Shown here: one piece after another, positions 1-11,990 of the stretch | Position numbering within the stretch: the first letter of the stretch is position 1 | How the letters are laid out: each line of letters opens with the position of its first letter | Assembly: GCA_001247695.2 (NCBI GenBank) | Contig: LGRX02015524.1 | Location: forward strand, 1 to 64,000 | Origin: Cymbomonas tetramitiformis | Taxonomy: Eukaryota; Chlorophyta; Pyramimonadophyceae; Pyramimonadales; Pyramimonadaceae | Reading direction: 5' to 3' | Length of the DNA: 64,000 nt | Program-made: the position numbers and the translations under genes | Notes under the pieces: model-generated | Database searches by the model: none | Seen by the model: only the letters and a program-made list of their open reading frames with translations | Told to the model about the DNA's origin: nothing

Positions 1-300
1 CCTCCACCCCTCTACCCTTCGTCTCTCCTCCACCCCTGATCTCATTTTCTGCTCGGAACAACATCCTGCTGCAAGGTGGCCCATTGCCTCTCTCGCTCCT
101 CGCGCACAGCTCGATCCAGCGGATTCACCGGCGCCTACATGGACTGACTCGCGCTTTGGCCCCCCTCGTGATTCGCCCTCTGGGAGGGCCGAAGCTCAGT
201 CCTCGGTGGCGGCCGCAGGAGCGCACTGCGCACTGCGAGGCGCAGAGAGGAGGGGGAGTATCAGGCTGCAAGGCGTTCAGGGGGGGGGAGGCCGGGGGTT

Positions 301-3300
301 GTGCAGGAGCAACTACGGAACTCGTCGCGTAACTTAGAAGACATGAAGCAGCGGTCCGGGGAGTTTGAGAACATGATTGGCATCTCAGCCATGGGCCAAC
401 AGTCTGCCAAGCAAGAACTCGATAAGTTAGCCCCCCACCCCCCGCCTGTGCTGCTTTCCCTTTTGCCCTGCGCCTACCGACTGTAGTTTCGGGGCATTTG
501 GAGCATCTGTGGCGGAGGCACCGACCGAGATGCGGACGAGGCTCCCGCCAAAGAGGTGCGCAGATGAGTCTTCGAATCTCGATGATTCCCAGAAGAAACT
601 CGGGCAGGTCGAGTTGGGCGGCTGGTAGGTGCCTCAGATGGCTCACCGGAAGTGGCGGTGCTGGTGTCTCTGCCAGCGCATCCATTGTTGGAGGGCGCCG
701 AGCCGTCCCAGCGCCGCATGTGTGCTGGCCGTGCTTTTGAGACTCGCCTCGTGATAGGTCCGGATATGTGAGGCTGCGTGCTCGCATGATGTGAGAGGCG
801 GATGTGGGCGGAGCAGGGAGCGCGACGCGGCGGTGAGCAAGCGAAGGGAGCTGGACCAGCAGATCATAAGCATGAGCGCCACCATCGCCGGGCTCGAGAC
901 CCAGGTTGCCAAAGCAGACGCCCTGCACAAGGCAAGCCGGCGCCCCCCCCGTCACCGCCTGCCCCCGCCATCGCCTGCCCCCGGATACATCGGACGGTCT
1001 TGCACCATGTCGATTGATGATGCGCCAGGCTCTTCTTTTTGTCATAGTTGCCGCATTTTCTGAGCTGTGTTGTGCCATCTCAGTTCACTGTAGTTCTGAT
1101 GGTCTCCTGACTGTCCTTCCACCCCAACTCAGTTCGTTCAGTTTCCCCATCAAATTCACCTACGACCGCAGCTGCCTCCCTGAATGACTGACTGGCGTGG
1201 CGCTGGGTGTGGAGAGCGCGAGGTGCAGGAGGAGACGGAGAGTCTGAAGCGCATGAACCAGGCGGCAGCGGAGCAGGCCACGACGGCCCACGCAGGGGAG
1301 CTGGCCAAAATGCTCGGGGATATGGACGTGCTGAAGCGGCGCGAGCTGGAGCAGATAGCGATGCTGCACCAGCAGGTTCTCCTGGCGAAGCAGCAGGAGT
1401 GGCAGTCCGAGGTGGAGATGCTCCGCCGCAACCACACCACCTCAGAACTGCTCTCCCCCTTCCCCTTCATCCCCTCCTCGTATGGCACTCACGACGGCGC
1501 GGGCTGACCCACGAATACCCCCGCCTTAAGTGAGGTGATGCCATTGGCACTGTGCTGGGTGCTGCTGGCGAGACCGTGCCTGGGAGATCCAAGGGGGGTG
1601 GGCTGAGGGTGGGGAGGACGGGGAGGAGGGCTCCCGCGCAGTGAACAAAGTGGAGGGCAACTCGCACCAGCTTGGGGACATCCAGGCGAGAGTGGCGTCG
1701 GATCGGGAGAAGTCACTGAAGGAGCGCGGCGAGCGCATCCTGTCCCTGGAGCGCCATCTCGAGATGCGCGAGTCCCAGCTTGAGGTGCACCGCCTGCTGC
1801 CCGCGCTGCGGCTTTGTGTCAAGGTTGCTGCTGATTGCTTTGAGTTAGGGTCATCCGCTGATCTTTACGGGGTCCTGAGCAATGCTGGAGGCGGGGGTCC
1901 GGGCGCCGGGAGTGCAGGCGCGTGAGCGAGAGATCACGCAGCTCAAGGCCCAGCTGGAGTCCGTGATGAACTCCGTAGAGAGCACCTCCAGGTACAGGGG
2001 ATGGCGGCACCGGGCCGAGCTCTGGGCTCTGGGCTCCCTCGAGCCAGCTGGAGAGGACGGCGTGCTGCATCTTTGAAGAGGGCGCGCTGCATCTGTGAAG
2101 AGGGCGCGCTGGGCCGGGGGTTGCGGATGCGAGCAGGGAGACCCAGCACTCGCTCGGGGAGGAGAGGGCGAGGCTGACGCGCGAGCACCATCGCGCGGAG
2201 ACCCTGCTGCAGACCCTGAACATCGAGCGCGTCTCCCTGCAGGACCAGGTGCGCAGCAGCGGGCCCCTCTCTCTGCGCACCGCCCAGCCCTTGCGATACC
2301 TGCTCACCCCTCTTTGCGTTGCACCCTCTGCAGGAGGCGGGGGGGGCTGGGGTTTCATCTCTCGCTTCAGACACGCAGGACTGGTGCTTGTAAGCTTCGG
2401 GTGACAGCGTGCCGAGGTTCACGGTATGGTGTTTGATCCGGTGTTTTCCGTCCTCGCGGCGGCCATTTCTTCCCCCGTTTGCCCCTTTTCTCCACACTCG
2501 CCTCCCTCGCCTCGCCCAATCAAACTCTCTCAGCGGAAGGGTTGCGAACGTTGACATCTTCCTGCGCGGCATCCTCCCAATCGTGGAGGCCTGCTGAATT
2601 ATGAGAAACGGGCAGTCTTCCTGGCCTTGTGCCATGTTGTGGGTGCTACTCCACGGCGCGTGACGGCACGAGGGCGCCCTCCGCCTCACAATGCCATGAG
2701 CACCTATCTGCGGCGCTGTGAGCGACTTGCTGCGGTGCGGTGGACAGGTGTCATCGGAAAAGCAGGCGCTGGAGCAGTCCCGCGACGCGCGTGCCCGTGA
2801 GCGCGAGCAGTTCCTGACGGTGCACCTACGCCCTGTCCATTCCGCTGCCCCCCCTGCCCCTTCCTCGCCCGCCACGCCTGGGATGTAGTACACGATGGGC
2901 GGGTGCACAGCGAGCCGCTGGGCGCTCACGCCACCGCGGGGTTGGGTATGGACTGGCAGGAGTGTTTGGAAGAGAAGAAGCAGCTGGCAATGGAGCGGGC
3001 GGAGCTCGGCCAGTCGCGGGAGAAGGCCTTGAACGCGGAGGTGGAGGCGCGCAAGAGGTGAGCGATGGCTCGGACCTACCCCTTGCAGCTTGCAGCACCC
3101 GCGGCATCCTCAGATGCATGCCGAGCCCGGCTCCAGTTGCGTGGCGGTCCGGGCAATCCCTAATGCAAGCCCTCGACGACACCCGTCACTTGTTGTATGC
3201 GAGCCGGCGACTGGTAGTTGCGACTCGCAACGATGGAGGGCCGAGAGGGTGGTCTGCGGTGGCGGCGGAGCGCTTTCAGCCCGCACCGCATTCAGAGCGG

Positions 3301-6300
3301 CGCGCAGCCCTCCTTGCCGATTGCCGAGGTGGTGGAGGGGTTGCGGCCACGCCGGTGGCCTCATCCCTCATCTCTCAACTATCATCTATCATCTATCATC
3401 TGGGGGCCTCTGTGTCAGTAACTGGTGATCGTCCTGTTCCGTCCATCAGCTTGAGCATCCTTGCGCTGGTGTCTGCGACAGGCTTGCTGACGTGGAGGGT
3501 AAGATTGCCTCTAGCACCGCGCAATACGAGCAGGAGGGGCGATACTGTGAGGAGATGCGGAAGGTATGCTCTCGAGGCTGTCTCGAGTTTGTGTGGCAGG
3601 CCCTCGGCCAGCCTCCCCTTGGTCGTCTTCAGGTTTTGCTCGCGCAAGGGGGGGCGCGCGGGAGGCCGAGGGGGCTCCAGGTGATGGAGGAAGAGCGGCG
3701 GAAACTGGCGGCGGAGCGCGAGCAGCTCGAGCTTGAAAAGCGCGTGTTTCACCAGGAGACGCAGCGTCTCACACAGCTCGGCCTACAGACCCAGCAGAAG
3801 TCGGAGGAGATGGCGCAGCTGCGTGATGACGCCCTCGCTGAGCGCCAGCAAGCCGAGCGCATCTACGAGGAGGTGACCGCCGCCTCCCGCCACTTCCCCC
3901 GCCTCCCCCTCAGCCCTCTCCAACCCTTCGCCGGGCGTCGCCGCGCACCAGGAGGTGGAGCGCATCATCAAGAGGGGGAATCTCTGCTCAGCTATACTTC
4001 ACTGGCCACATTGGCGCTAGGGTGGCATTGGGAGCTCCTAGGAAGCCTGGGGGCCAACCGGAGCCTGAGAAGCTGCCCAGAAAGTGAAGCGGTTTGATTG
4101 AGGTGATGATCAGGGAGCATACCAGCGAAGGACAGGTGGCAGGGGTGCACTGACGCAGTGGCGGGTCGGTGCCCGCTGTACAGACGAGGAACGAGCAGCG
4201 CTCGATCGAGCAGTTCAAGCGGTCCATCGACGAGGAGCACCGCCAGTTCGCAGAGCAGAAGCGCTTCTTTGAGGAAGAGAGGTACCCGCAGCTCCGCCCC
4301 TCGCCCTGCACTGCTGCATTGGCGCATTTAGATTCCGCCGCCTGAGTGGGAATGACTGGCGCTTAAGGCAGCGCTCTGCTGCCTTCTCCAGCCACGCGAT
4401 GGAGCGTCTTGGTTACGGAGGTCCCTCCCCCCCCCGTGGTGCTCCGCGGGGTTGACCCTGGCAGCGCATCGGATTGGGTGTTGGCGGCAATGTCAGGGTG
4501 CGGATCGCGAAGGAGCGGCAGCAGGCGGCCCACGAGCGGACTGCGGCCATGCAGGCGTCCGAGCAGGCGCGCGCATTGCAGGTGTGTGCAGCCGAGGCCA
4601 CGTGGCGCACGCTTGCGAGTTCGTCAAATGTTCCAGCGGCCGCGGGCGAGCAGGGGAGGCTGAGCGCCGGAGGCGCAGAGGATGATGGGAGGTGCAATCC
4701 ACTGAACGATCCGATCTCAGTGTGAACACATGATCGGAGGTGCTCTGCCTGTGCACCGCCGCGCTGACCGGACAGCCAATTGGCAACGCCTTGCCCTTGA
4801 ATGCAGCGCGGGCGGGTGCCACGTGGCAGATGAAGCTGGCGGACCGCATGCGACGCCATGCCACGGACGGCACACCGCTGGACATGAGCGCCATGGAAAC
4901 GGAGGCGCGCGCAGCCGGCCTGGACATCAGCATCGCCTCCGATCGATCGAATCTTCCCTCCACGGTGCTGCGCGCTCCTCTCCCCTCCTTCGCGCGTTCG
5001 CCTATTGCAGCTCCGCCGCCTACTTTGAGCGCAAGCCTGTGGCGCCCGCCTCATCGGACCACGCGGCAAAGTGGCCGATAAGACCACCAGCAGCTGAACA
5101 TGGAGTGGGCTTCGGGTGTGGTGTTGGATATGGGGTGGCTGTGTGCGTGTATAAGCAGCGGACAAGTAAATATCCAATTGCCAAGGTGGGTCTCCTGTAC
5201 GAGGATGTCTGATTCGTCGCCAAGCGGTGACATGATGTCTGCCGGGTTTGCTTTCGTCAGGTTCTGCAGTGTTCTGCGCTTACAGCAGGGGGATGACGGC
5301 GCTCTGCGTGGCGGCCCAGGTGCTCTCTAAAGTGGCTGTTGTTGGGGCGGCGGTTGCGACTGCAGGGCCAAGAGAATACGAGCCCGCCTGGCCCAGCGCG
5401 GCAGCAAACACAGGCAGCCAACGTCAACCCCGCAAGCCGGCACCGTGTGGTGCTGGCGCAAGTGCGCAGCTCACTGCAGGAAATCGGGATCGACCTCGGG
5501 CGTTGGGAGCAGGAGCGGCAGGCCAGCCAGAGTGAGCTCGCCTCGCAGGAAACCTTCCTGCAGCAGATTCGAGAGGTTAATGCCCCCCATCTCATCACCA
5601 CCTGTACGACCTGATGCTCGCGCCGTTTTTCGCGTTTATTTGTGTGCATCGCCGCGCTTCCCTGCCCTCCAAGTTGCTAAGTGCGCCTTCGCGCCGCAAG
5701 TTGCTAAGTGCGCCTTCGCGCCACAAGTTGCTAAGTGCGCCTTCGCGCCGCAAGTTGCGGGAAGCGCTGTGCATGCGGACACAACTTGGTGGCGACATGG
5801 AGCTGACCACTGCGGTGGGATGGGCGGTACTTATGTCATCTCAGAGCCCAGTGCCAAGGCCGCAGCAGCAGCAGCAGGCTCAGGCTCAGGCTCAGGCACA
5901 GCAAGGTCCTGCGCCGGGGCCTCAGGCGACTGGATGGGAGGGCGTTGGGCGCACGGGCACAGTTCCACCCTGGCAACAGCCGGCCCAACCAACGCAGTCT
6001 ACCCTGCCATCGTACACCGCGACGCCGATGCCGTCACACGGAGGGGATGCATCTGCCCCACCCACAGCCATGAGATCCACCTTCACCCCGCTGTCCAGTA
6101 ACAACGGCAGTGGTGAGAGTGAGCTGTCAACGGGGTTTCCACATCTCGTGCAGCTGACCTCAACCACCACCTCGATCGCAGACCTCACCGGCACGAGCAG
6201 TATCCTCGGCGATCATCCTCGGACATCTCGTGTGGAAACCCCTGCGGACACACCTGCGGTAAGCACCTGCCATGTGGTTGAGCATATCAGATTGTCTTCA

Positions 6301-6831
6301 CCTTCGATGAGGGAGACCTTCCCCAGACGAGTTGTTGAACCAGTGTGATAGCTATCTCGTTTTGGACTTTCTCACAGAGTGTCTTGCTTATTAAAGTCTA
6401 ACTGAATTTTCGTCTGAGCTGCTTACAAAAGGAGAGGGTGGAGGATGCGAGCAACGTTAGCTTGCTGAACGACTCGGGTGAGGGTGGATTTCACCCACAC
6501 ACAGGCTCATGACACATCCCTCGGCATGGAGTACAGCTTTAGCGGAGGGGAGGAGAGCATTGGCCGGCCGACACCAGCGGAGCACACAACTGGAAGTTTT
6601 GTGGGAAAGGGCCCCGGCAACAGTAGTCCAGCGTCCGGTTTAAACACCACCATCACGCCTTCCGTCGGCGGCACGCTAACTGAGCTTACTGAGAAGCTCA
6701 CTAGTAGCAGTGGGGAGGACTCGGCCATCTCCACCACAGTGCCTCCAAAGGCAGAGGACAGAAATGTTCACCATACTGCCTCTACGGTACCACTCACAGA
6801 CCTAGACAGCACACACAGTGTGCATGGATAG
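301..6831 (+). CDS. Multi-exon coiled-coil protein, FBF1-like (5' end outside window)
   Basis: Many short plus-strand segments rich in E, R, Q, L and A are joined by plausible GT-AG junctions. Approximate exons: 301-426, 817-931, 1223-1440, 1641-1784, 1919-1991, 2137-2248, 2766-2819, 2960-3057, 3482-3563, 3681-3872, 4184-4281, 4497-4581, 4830-4950, 5385-5575, 5797-6258, 6432-6474 and 6505-6831 (stop at 6829). Nearly all encode charged coiled coil. The segment NSHQLGDIQARV (near 1660) followed later by EEERRKLAAEREQ (near 3690) resembles the C-terminal coiled coil of Fas-binding factor 1, a transition-fibre protein at the ciliary base; that is recalled family knowledge, not a search. The last two or three exons are low-complexity (Q/A/P, then S/T/G) and look like a disordered tail. 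The intron after 931 appears to start with GC (AAG|GCAAGC). It could be another centrosomal or ciliary coiled-coil protein; the gene is more certain than the name. Confidence 0.6.
5671..5758. repeat. 27-bp direct repeat, three copies
   Basis: Three near-identical 27-bp units begin at 5671, 5698 and 5725, and a fourth starts and breaks off at 5752. One unit differs by a single base. The unit length is a multiple of three, but the repeat lies after the good donor at about 5576 and before the next likely exon near 5797, so it is probably intronic. Confidence 0.8.
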
Positions 6832-7197
6832 CCACGCTGGGTTTTGCAGGCGTAGGAGGAGACTCGTTGCAAAAATGAGTTGATTTTCTTGATTGCTGAC
6901 ACTGCTTGTACCAAAAGCTCCTAGAACGAAGTCGTAATAGATTTTCATCGGCTGGGCTAAAGTGTTGTGGCGCGAGCAAGAGAAGGGAATAACATCGATG
7001 ATTTAAACGTTATATTTTGGTCTGCATACCAGCATACATTAGCTCAACGAGAAGAGCATGGAACATTATTTTCTGTATGTGAGTGGTACACTCACATTCT
7101 ACAGGCTGAACCCTTCATGCATGCCTCGCCCGTTGCCCGTGCCTTCACTCAAGGCCGAAATATCCAACACTTGCCACGATGCCTTCACTCAAACTAG

Positions 7198-8162
7198 TAT
7201 TCTTAACCGGCATGGAGGCGTATACTCAAAACTCCAATCGGGGGAAGTTCCTGAACCGAGTGTCCTTTATTTATATGTTGAGCATGCTGGAAGATTTACT
7301 GCGGGAGTATGACGGAGGTGAGCCCATGTGCGTCGGCTACTCGTTTAACTTTCCGCTCCGTGTCATTCGGGATTACGTACGGTCTTGAATAACAAGATTT
7401 TGAGAGAATCCGTTAGAGCATTTTCTCTAATTTTGTATGTGAGTGTGTTGTCTCGCTCATCTGAAGTGGTTTGGTCACCAGATGCAGACTGTAGTCGATT
7501 GCGAGGCCGCCGTTGACCTCGTGCCTATTTCTATGGCTTGCTGATGTGTTTTTATGTGTTACGACAGCTCGCCAGAAATCATTTGTTGTCTACGCTGCCC
7601 ATGCGATTCAAAGAGGAGCAGCGGGAGCTGAATTTCATCAACCAGTTCAGTTATGCCTGGCTTGTGAGACGAACTACCATCGACTTCAAAGCTGTCATTC
7701 ATCCCTATTCACAACAAGGTTGGTAGCACGCACTCATCATATGCTGTTGCTATAAACTGGAATTTGAACATCGACCGCGGCCTACATATATTATCATATT
7801 TGCAATATTACTTTGCCAAAGAGTTCGTCCAAAAAACTACAGCCTTGCAGTGAGCATCAATGATTGAGTCGGTGAGATGGGGTGTCTCCCTGAAGCTGAT
7901 CAGTATTAGCTTTCTAAGTGCAGTCGATGGCAGATAAAGCACATTGTAAAGCATAAGGCAGAAACTGCAACCTGAGAAAGCACCTGCCTGCCAGGGAAAC
8001 CGTGAGCTAGAAAGTAAACACATCATAAAGGAAGGCAAGAGAACAGCATGGACAGACAGGGAAATCGTTAGGTTTAGTTAAGCTGATTTTTATTGTGATT
8101 TATGGAGGCAAGGATTAAGCGCCGCGTTGAACTGGAGGTGTCAATCAGAGTTAATGAGTCGT
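7198..8162 (+). CDS. Unrecognised spliced gene, three in-phase exons
   Basis: Three exons join in phase with good splice sites: about 7198-7317 (donor GAG|GTGAGC), 7568-7718 (acceptor GACAG, donor AAG|GTTGGT) and 8113-8162 (acceptor GCAAG, donor CGT|GTGAGT). The middle exon encodes LARNHLLSTLPMRFKEEQ and a further hydrophobic/basic stretch. The encoded segments look like globular protein with mixed hydrophobic and charged residues, no obvious transmembrane helix and no motif I recognise. Start and end are not defined; further exons may lie upstream (about 6.97-7.15 kb) or downstream. No function is proposed. Confidence 0.4.
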
Positions 8163-8665
8163 GTGAGTACAAATTTAGTCATACTACGTCAGGTTAGTTG
8201 GCTACTGATCCGAGTTGGAAACCCAAGAAACCCAAGAATCTTGTATGATTTTGTGATGATTCGCTTTCCGTACGCCGATAGGTGTGTAATATTTCTCACT
8301 GGCATTAAGATGAACACTGGCACACACGGTGGCACTACACATTGCACCTGACGCCCGTTGCACTTCGCCCCTCTAATGTGAAGTCTTCGCGGCACTCGTA
8401 CGCATATCGTTAAGCAAGCACACTACACAGTGAGCCCGATGCAGGGATTCAGTGCACGCAAGGTGATTTCGCTACGAGTGCTGCGTCCAGGAAAACCTCG
8501 GAGGGAAGTTTGCAGCTAGCATCCGGCGTGGCGGCAACCACGTGCATGTTAGTGCAGACTCTTACGAACCTGTCGTCGTTTAGACCCTCACTCGGGCATC
8601 GTTGTACTTTAAAGGGTTTGAAAGATTGTCAATAACTTACGTTAAGAGAGGTCCAAAGCTTGATG

Positions 8666-9715
8666 TTACAGGTCAAGCTTGAAGTATTCCATGCAGCTCG
8701 TGATTTGTGACTGCGACGCGCCTTTATCGGTGGCATCTAACTGCTCAGCACGAAAGTCAGCTCGTATCAGCCTCACAGTAAAAAAATAAGCTCGTTCTTG
8801 GAATTTCCTGCAAATAGCGATATCAGGGTATGAGGCGAGGACCCATAGGTCCAAATCGAGATTTGCTTCGAAATTCCTTTGTCGTGCCCCTCAACGTGTT
8901 TCATGTCGGCCACTGAAAAGGAGTCGCCAACTATACAATCACTGGGATCTCGAATACAACAGTTGTTCCTATATTGTCCGCGCAGAAAGCTATTCCTTAG
9001 AAGTTCTATGAGTGTTGTAAGCAAAGAATATCCGCCTCGCACAGAGTATGCGTCCCTACAAAGTCCCACGAAGAACTTTGAGCGCGTAACGGCAAGTCGT
9101 GTGGAAATGGCCCGCAAATTTAGTATTTCAGCACTGTATCTGAGCATCAGCGCTTTGGCAAACCGCCGTTTCCGTTCCGTTTGCCTCCCTCGATATTCTA
9201 GAAATCGGAACAACGGCCGTTCACTTCCCAGTCGGTATACCTGCACACACAGCCTCTCAGTGCTTTAGTACTGAGTTCCTACACGAATATCTCTCGTTGA
9301 GCACGTTATCACGTGCGGCGGAAGGTAAGGTGTGTGCCTGGCTCACCTGGTTGGTTCGGGGCCTTTTGGACCTCCCGACTCACTGCTTTTAGATGTATCC
9401 TGCAGATAAACGTTTGAGAACATCAGAATGTTATTCACAAAAAGATAAGGCATCTTCAAGACGGCGTCGTAAACATAGTACCTGGGAGGCCTGATCTTCT
9501 GTTCTTTTCACTTCAAGACGTGTCCCAGTCATCTTTTCAATCTCGTCCTCGGTCTTATTTTGCAAGTGTGTCACAAGTTCGGGGGTTTCCAGTTCAAATT
9601 TTTCACTTCCGTTCTTAGCTGTAAAACTCCGAAAAATTCGAGCAGGAACACTTGGAGCTTGAACATCCCTCGCGCAAGGGTGCAGCAGCCTTGCAAGCAA
9701 GCGGGTACGATACAT
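8666..9715 (-). CDS. Unrecognised gene with possible mitochondrial presequence
   Basis: A likely minus-strand gene. Exon 1 (9715-9481) starts with ATG and an Arg-rich N-terminus (MYRTRLLARLLHPCARDVQ) with the composition of a mitochondrial presequence, followed by an acidic stretch, and ends at CAG|GTACTATG. Exon 2 starts at 9240 (acceptor GTGTGCAG) in the same phase and encodes a basic segment. A last exon begins about 8807 (acceptor TTTGCAG) and stops at 8666. The boundary between the second and last exons is unclear. The first 60 residues faintly recall the N-terminus of pyruvate dehydrogenase E1-alpha (FELETPELVTHL), but the rest does not follow that protein, so I do not name it. Confidence 0.38.
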
Positions 9716-9789
9716 CGGTTTTCTGCCTCGAGATCAAAGTAGATCAGGTACGCTGCGTATGGAGCTACAAGCCTACGCAATTTGCGCAA

Positions 9790-11220
9790 GTTCGTAGGGA
9801 TGAGGTAGTATTGCCGGAAAACTAAACGTAAAAAGTGCCCTCTTAAATTTGAGAATAATGACTGTTTCGTTCCAATTCTTCAACTCCAAGATTTAAGGAC
9901 GGGCCTCAAGCGACAGATTGACACACAACACGAACGGACAGGCACCACACGACAGGCATAGGCACAGCGTGAGCGACACGACAACGAAGAATAACGATCT
10001 GTGTGTGTCATCTATATTATTAAGCCGCGTAATATGCTCTTTTTGAGCCTTCCGATTCAAAAATGCCGATCTGCCGCATCGTGTCGGCTGTCCTACTGCA
10101 GACGTCGGCTGTCCTACTCCAGATTTTGCGAGGAGCTCACAGACGCTGCTAATCTGGCCAATCATATTCACAGTACTTCATTAAATTCGTAACTTTTTCA
10201 TACCCGATCTTCCATTCAGGTCAGGTATTGGTTCGAAAAATTCGAGCCAATGATGTTTTAGATTCTAGCCTAAAATCAGGCTATCGTCCGATTGAATCTT
10301 AGATGGTTACGGGCGTCAGATCCGGATATTTCCTGGACTCTCATCGTTAATTTTTCCTACTATCCATGAAGCAGGTTCATGGAACCTAATCCTGAATCAA
10401 GAATGCCGCGGACCCGCGTATGACGGTATGAGTGTTTGACCGAGCACCCGTTCCAAATACGTTCCGCGCCTGCCAACGCTACATTCATTATTCACCAGGA
10501 GCGCCCACCCTGCACTACTGCACTGCACGCACTGCACGCAGACCTGAACTGCTACTCCAGCTTTATACTTTTCACTATTTTTCACTTTTCACTATTTTTC
10601 ATTGTTTATGTGTAAACTGAAAGCGCGGTTTGTGGGCGTGTCGGAGATTACAAGTGCAGGTTGCCCGTGAGATTCAAAGCTCCAATTTACGGTACGTTGG
10701 TTCCTAGCTCTTTGTTTTCCCGTTTCTCCGTTGCTGTTTGTACGGCTGCTTCCCAAGTAGTGATCCCGACCGTATTTGTGAGCAATGAATGTTCTTTTGG
10801 AAGTTCTCAATTTTGCACGTTTTCTGCGGCAATTTCCGCGACTGACTCGATTTTGCAAATATGGTGTATGCCGAAACAGTTCACCGCAGTGCGCCCGCCC
10901 ATACAGCCCCACTCTTTGTTGGTTTGTGCCTACTTACACTTTTTGCCTGTTTTTCCCACTGACCTTGGTGTGAAAGTTTGTTATTGTATTTGAATTGCGT
11001 GCTAACCCTTTCGTCAGGTTTCGCTTTCGTTGTGGTAGGTGGCGCGTGGCAGTCCACCTCTGCGACCAACCATCCTCTACCGCCATGATTTCCTTCGAGC
11101 CCTTGAGCTCCTTGAGCTCCCTTCGTTTTTCTCATCACAGTTTTTTTTATATTTGGCACGCATAGTCAACTTGAAATATTTCACGCGACTTTTTTATGCG
11201 GTTTTCAATAGTCATGTAAT
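9790..11220. other. AT-rich stretch without a supported gene
   Basis: Only short open frames on both strands with no conserved motif and no consistent splice phasing. Visible small structures are a pair of GTCGGCTGTCCTACT direct repeats near 10083-10120, a short hairpin near 10227-10252 and a TTTTCACTATTTTTCACTT simple repeat near 10560-10600. Confidence 0.5.
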
Positions 11221-11221
11221 A

Positions 11222-11288
11222 TGGCATGCATGGTGTCCGGGATGTAAGCTGAATACATCCCGGATTGGGTTCGAGTCCTAACATGCCA
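11222..11288 (+). ncRNA. tRNA-like fold lacking a D arm
   Basis: A perfect 7-bp acceptor-like stem pairs 11222-11228 with 11282-11288. A 5-bp T stem (11265-11269 with 11277-11281, one G-U pair) encloses a canonical TTCGAGT loop and abuts the acceptor strand exactly as in a tRNA. The middle is a 10-bp stem (11237-11246 with 11254-11263) with a 7-nt loop, longer than the usual 5-bp anticodon stem. Only 8 nt sit where the D arm should be, and the base before the presumed anticodon is G, not U. GGGTTCGAGTCC fits a B box; no good A box is seen. It may be a decayed tRNA, an organelle-type D-less tRNA inserted in the nucleus, or a SINE head. Confidence 0.35.
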
Positions 11289-11470
11289 ACTGTATCCTAA
11301 TGAATATTTTAGTGGTCGTTTTCCGAGATGTGACGAAGCATAAATGTTGTCGCAATCACAAGAGCATAAGGAACACTAAACATAATGTCAAGACAAACTT
11401 GACAACGTGCATACCCGCGCGAACTCACACTCCCAAGCGCTCATTATATCCCCCATGGTTCAAGAGAATT

Positions 11471-11720
11471 TGATAGAACAGGTGAAAATAGGTATATATT
11501 TGTGTGAATATATATATAACTATTTCACTGCAACAGGAACTCAGAAGGCAGTGATGGTGAAACCGGTGATAACAAAGCTGATAGAAGGATTACGGGAGTG
11601 AGCTTTCTAGCAGGTGAGTGTCATACGGTGACACACGACCAGTGACACACGCAGCAAGGGGTGATACTAGGAGAAGCTGGACCCCCATACAGTGGGGGGG
11701 GGATTTCAGCTTCCCCGTGA
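11471..11720. repeat. Left LTR-like direct repeat
   Basis: It is nearly identical to 15708-15956; the only differences I see are in a G run near 11694-11702. It contains AT-rich TATATATA stretches and, near its end, an inverted repeat GAAGCTG...CAGCTTC around the G run. The near-identity implies recent insertion or gene conversion. Confidence 0.85.
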
Positions 11721-11990
11721 CACCACCTCACCCCGAAGGTGTGAGTGGCCATGCGAGAGCAAGGAAAACCCTAAGCCCTAACCCAATGTCAATTTAGTGT
11801 CTAGGCCGAGGGGGCCTTTTTCAACCCAGCTAGAAGCACATCCGTGCATGGGCGCTGCCTAGGCATCTAAGAGACATATAAACAGGCTAGGCGGGCTAGT
11901 CCCGCTCTACGGTCTTTGTACATCAAGGCAAGCATCTACAAGCCGCGACGTGATTGCGGAATGGCGGCGGCGGAGTTCTCGATTGTAGAA

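Noticed and set aside
125..1078. 317-residue minus-strand ORF at the left edge
   Set aside because: Antisense to coiled-coil exons with good plus-strand splice signals; composition is that of a GC-rich shadow.
9481..9715. Pyruvate dehydrogenase E1-alpha N-terminus
   Set aside because: Only a short FELETPELVTHL-like match; the downstream exon does not continue the family.
11760..11790. Telomere-type repeat (CCCTAAGCCCTAACCC)
   Set aside because: A single degenerate pair only, not an array.
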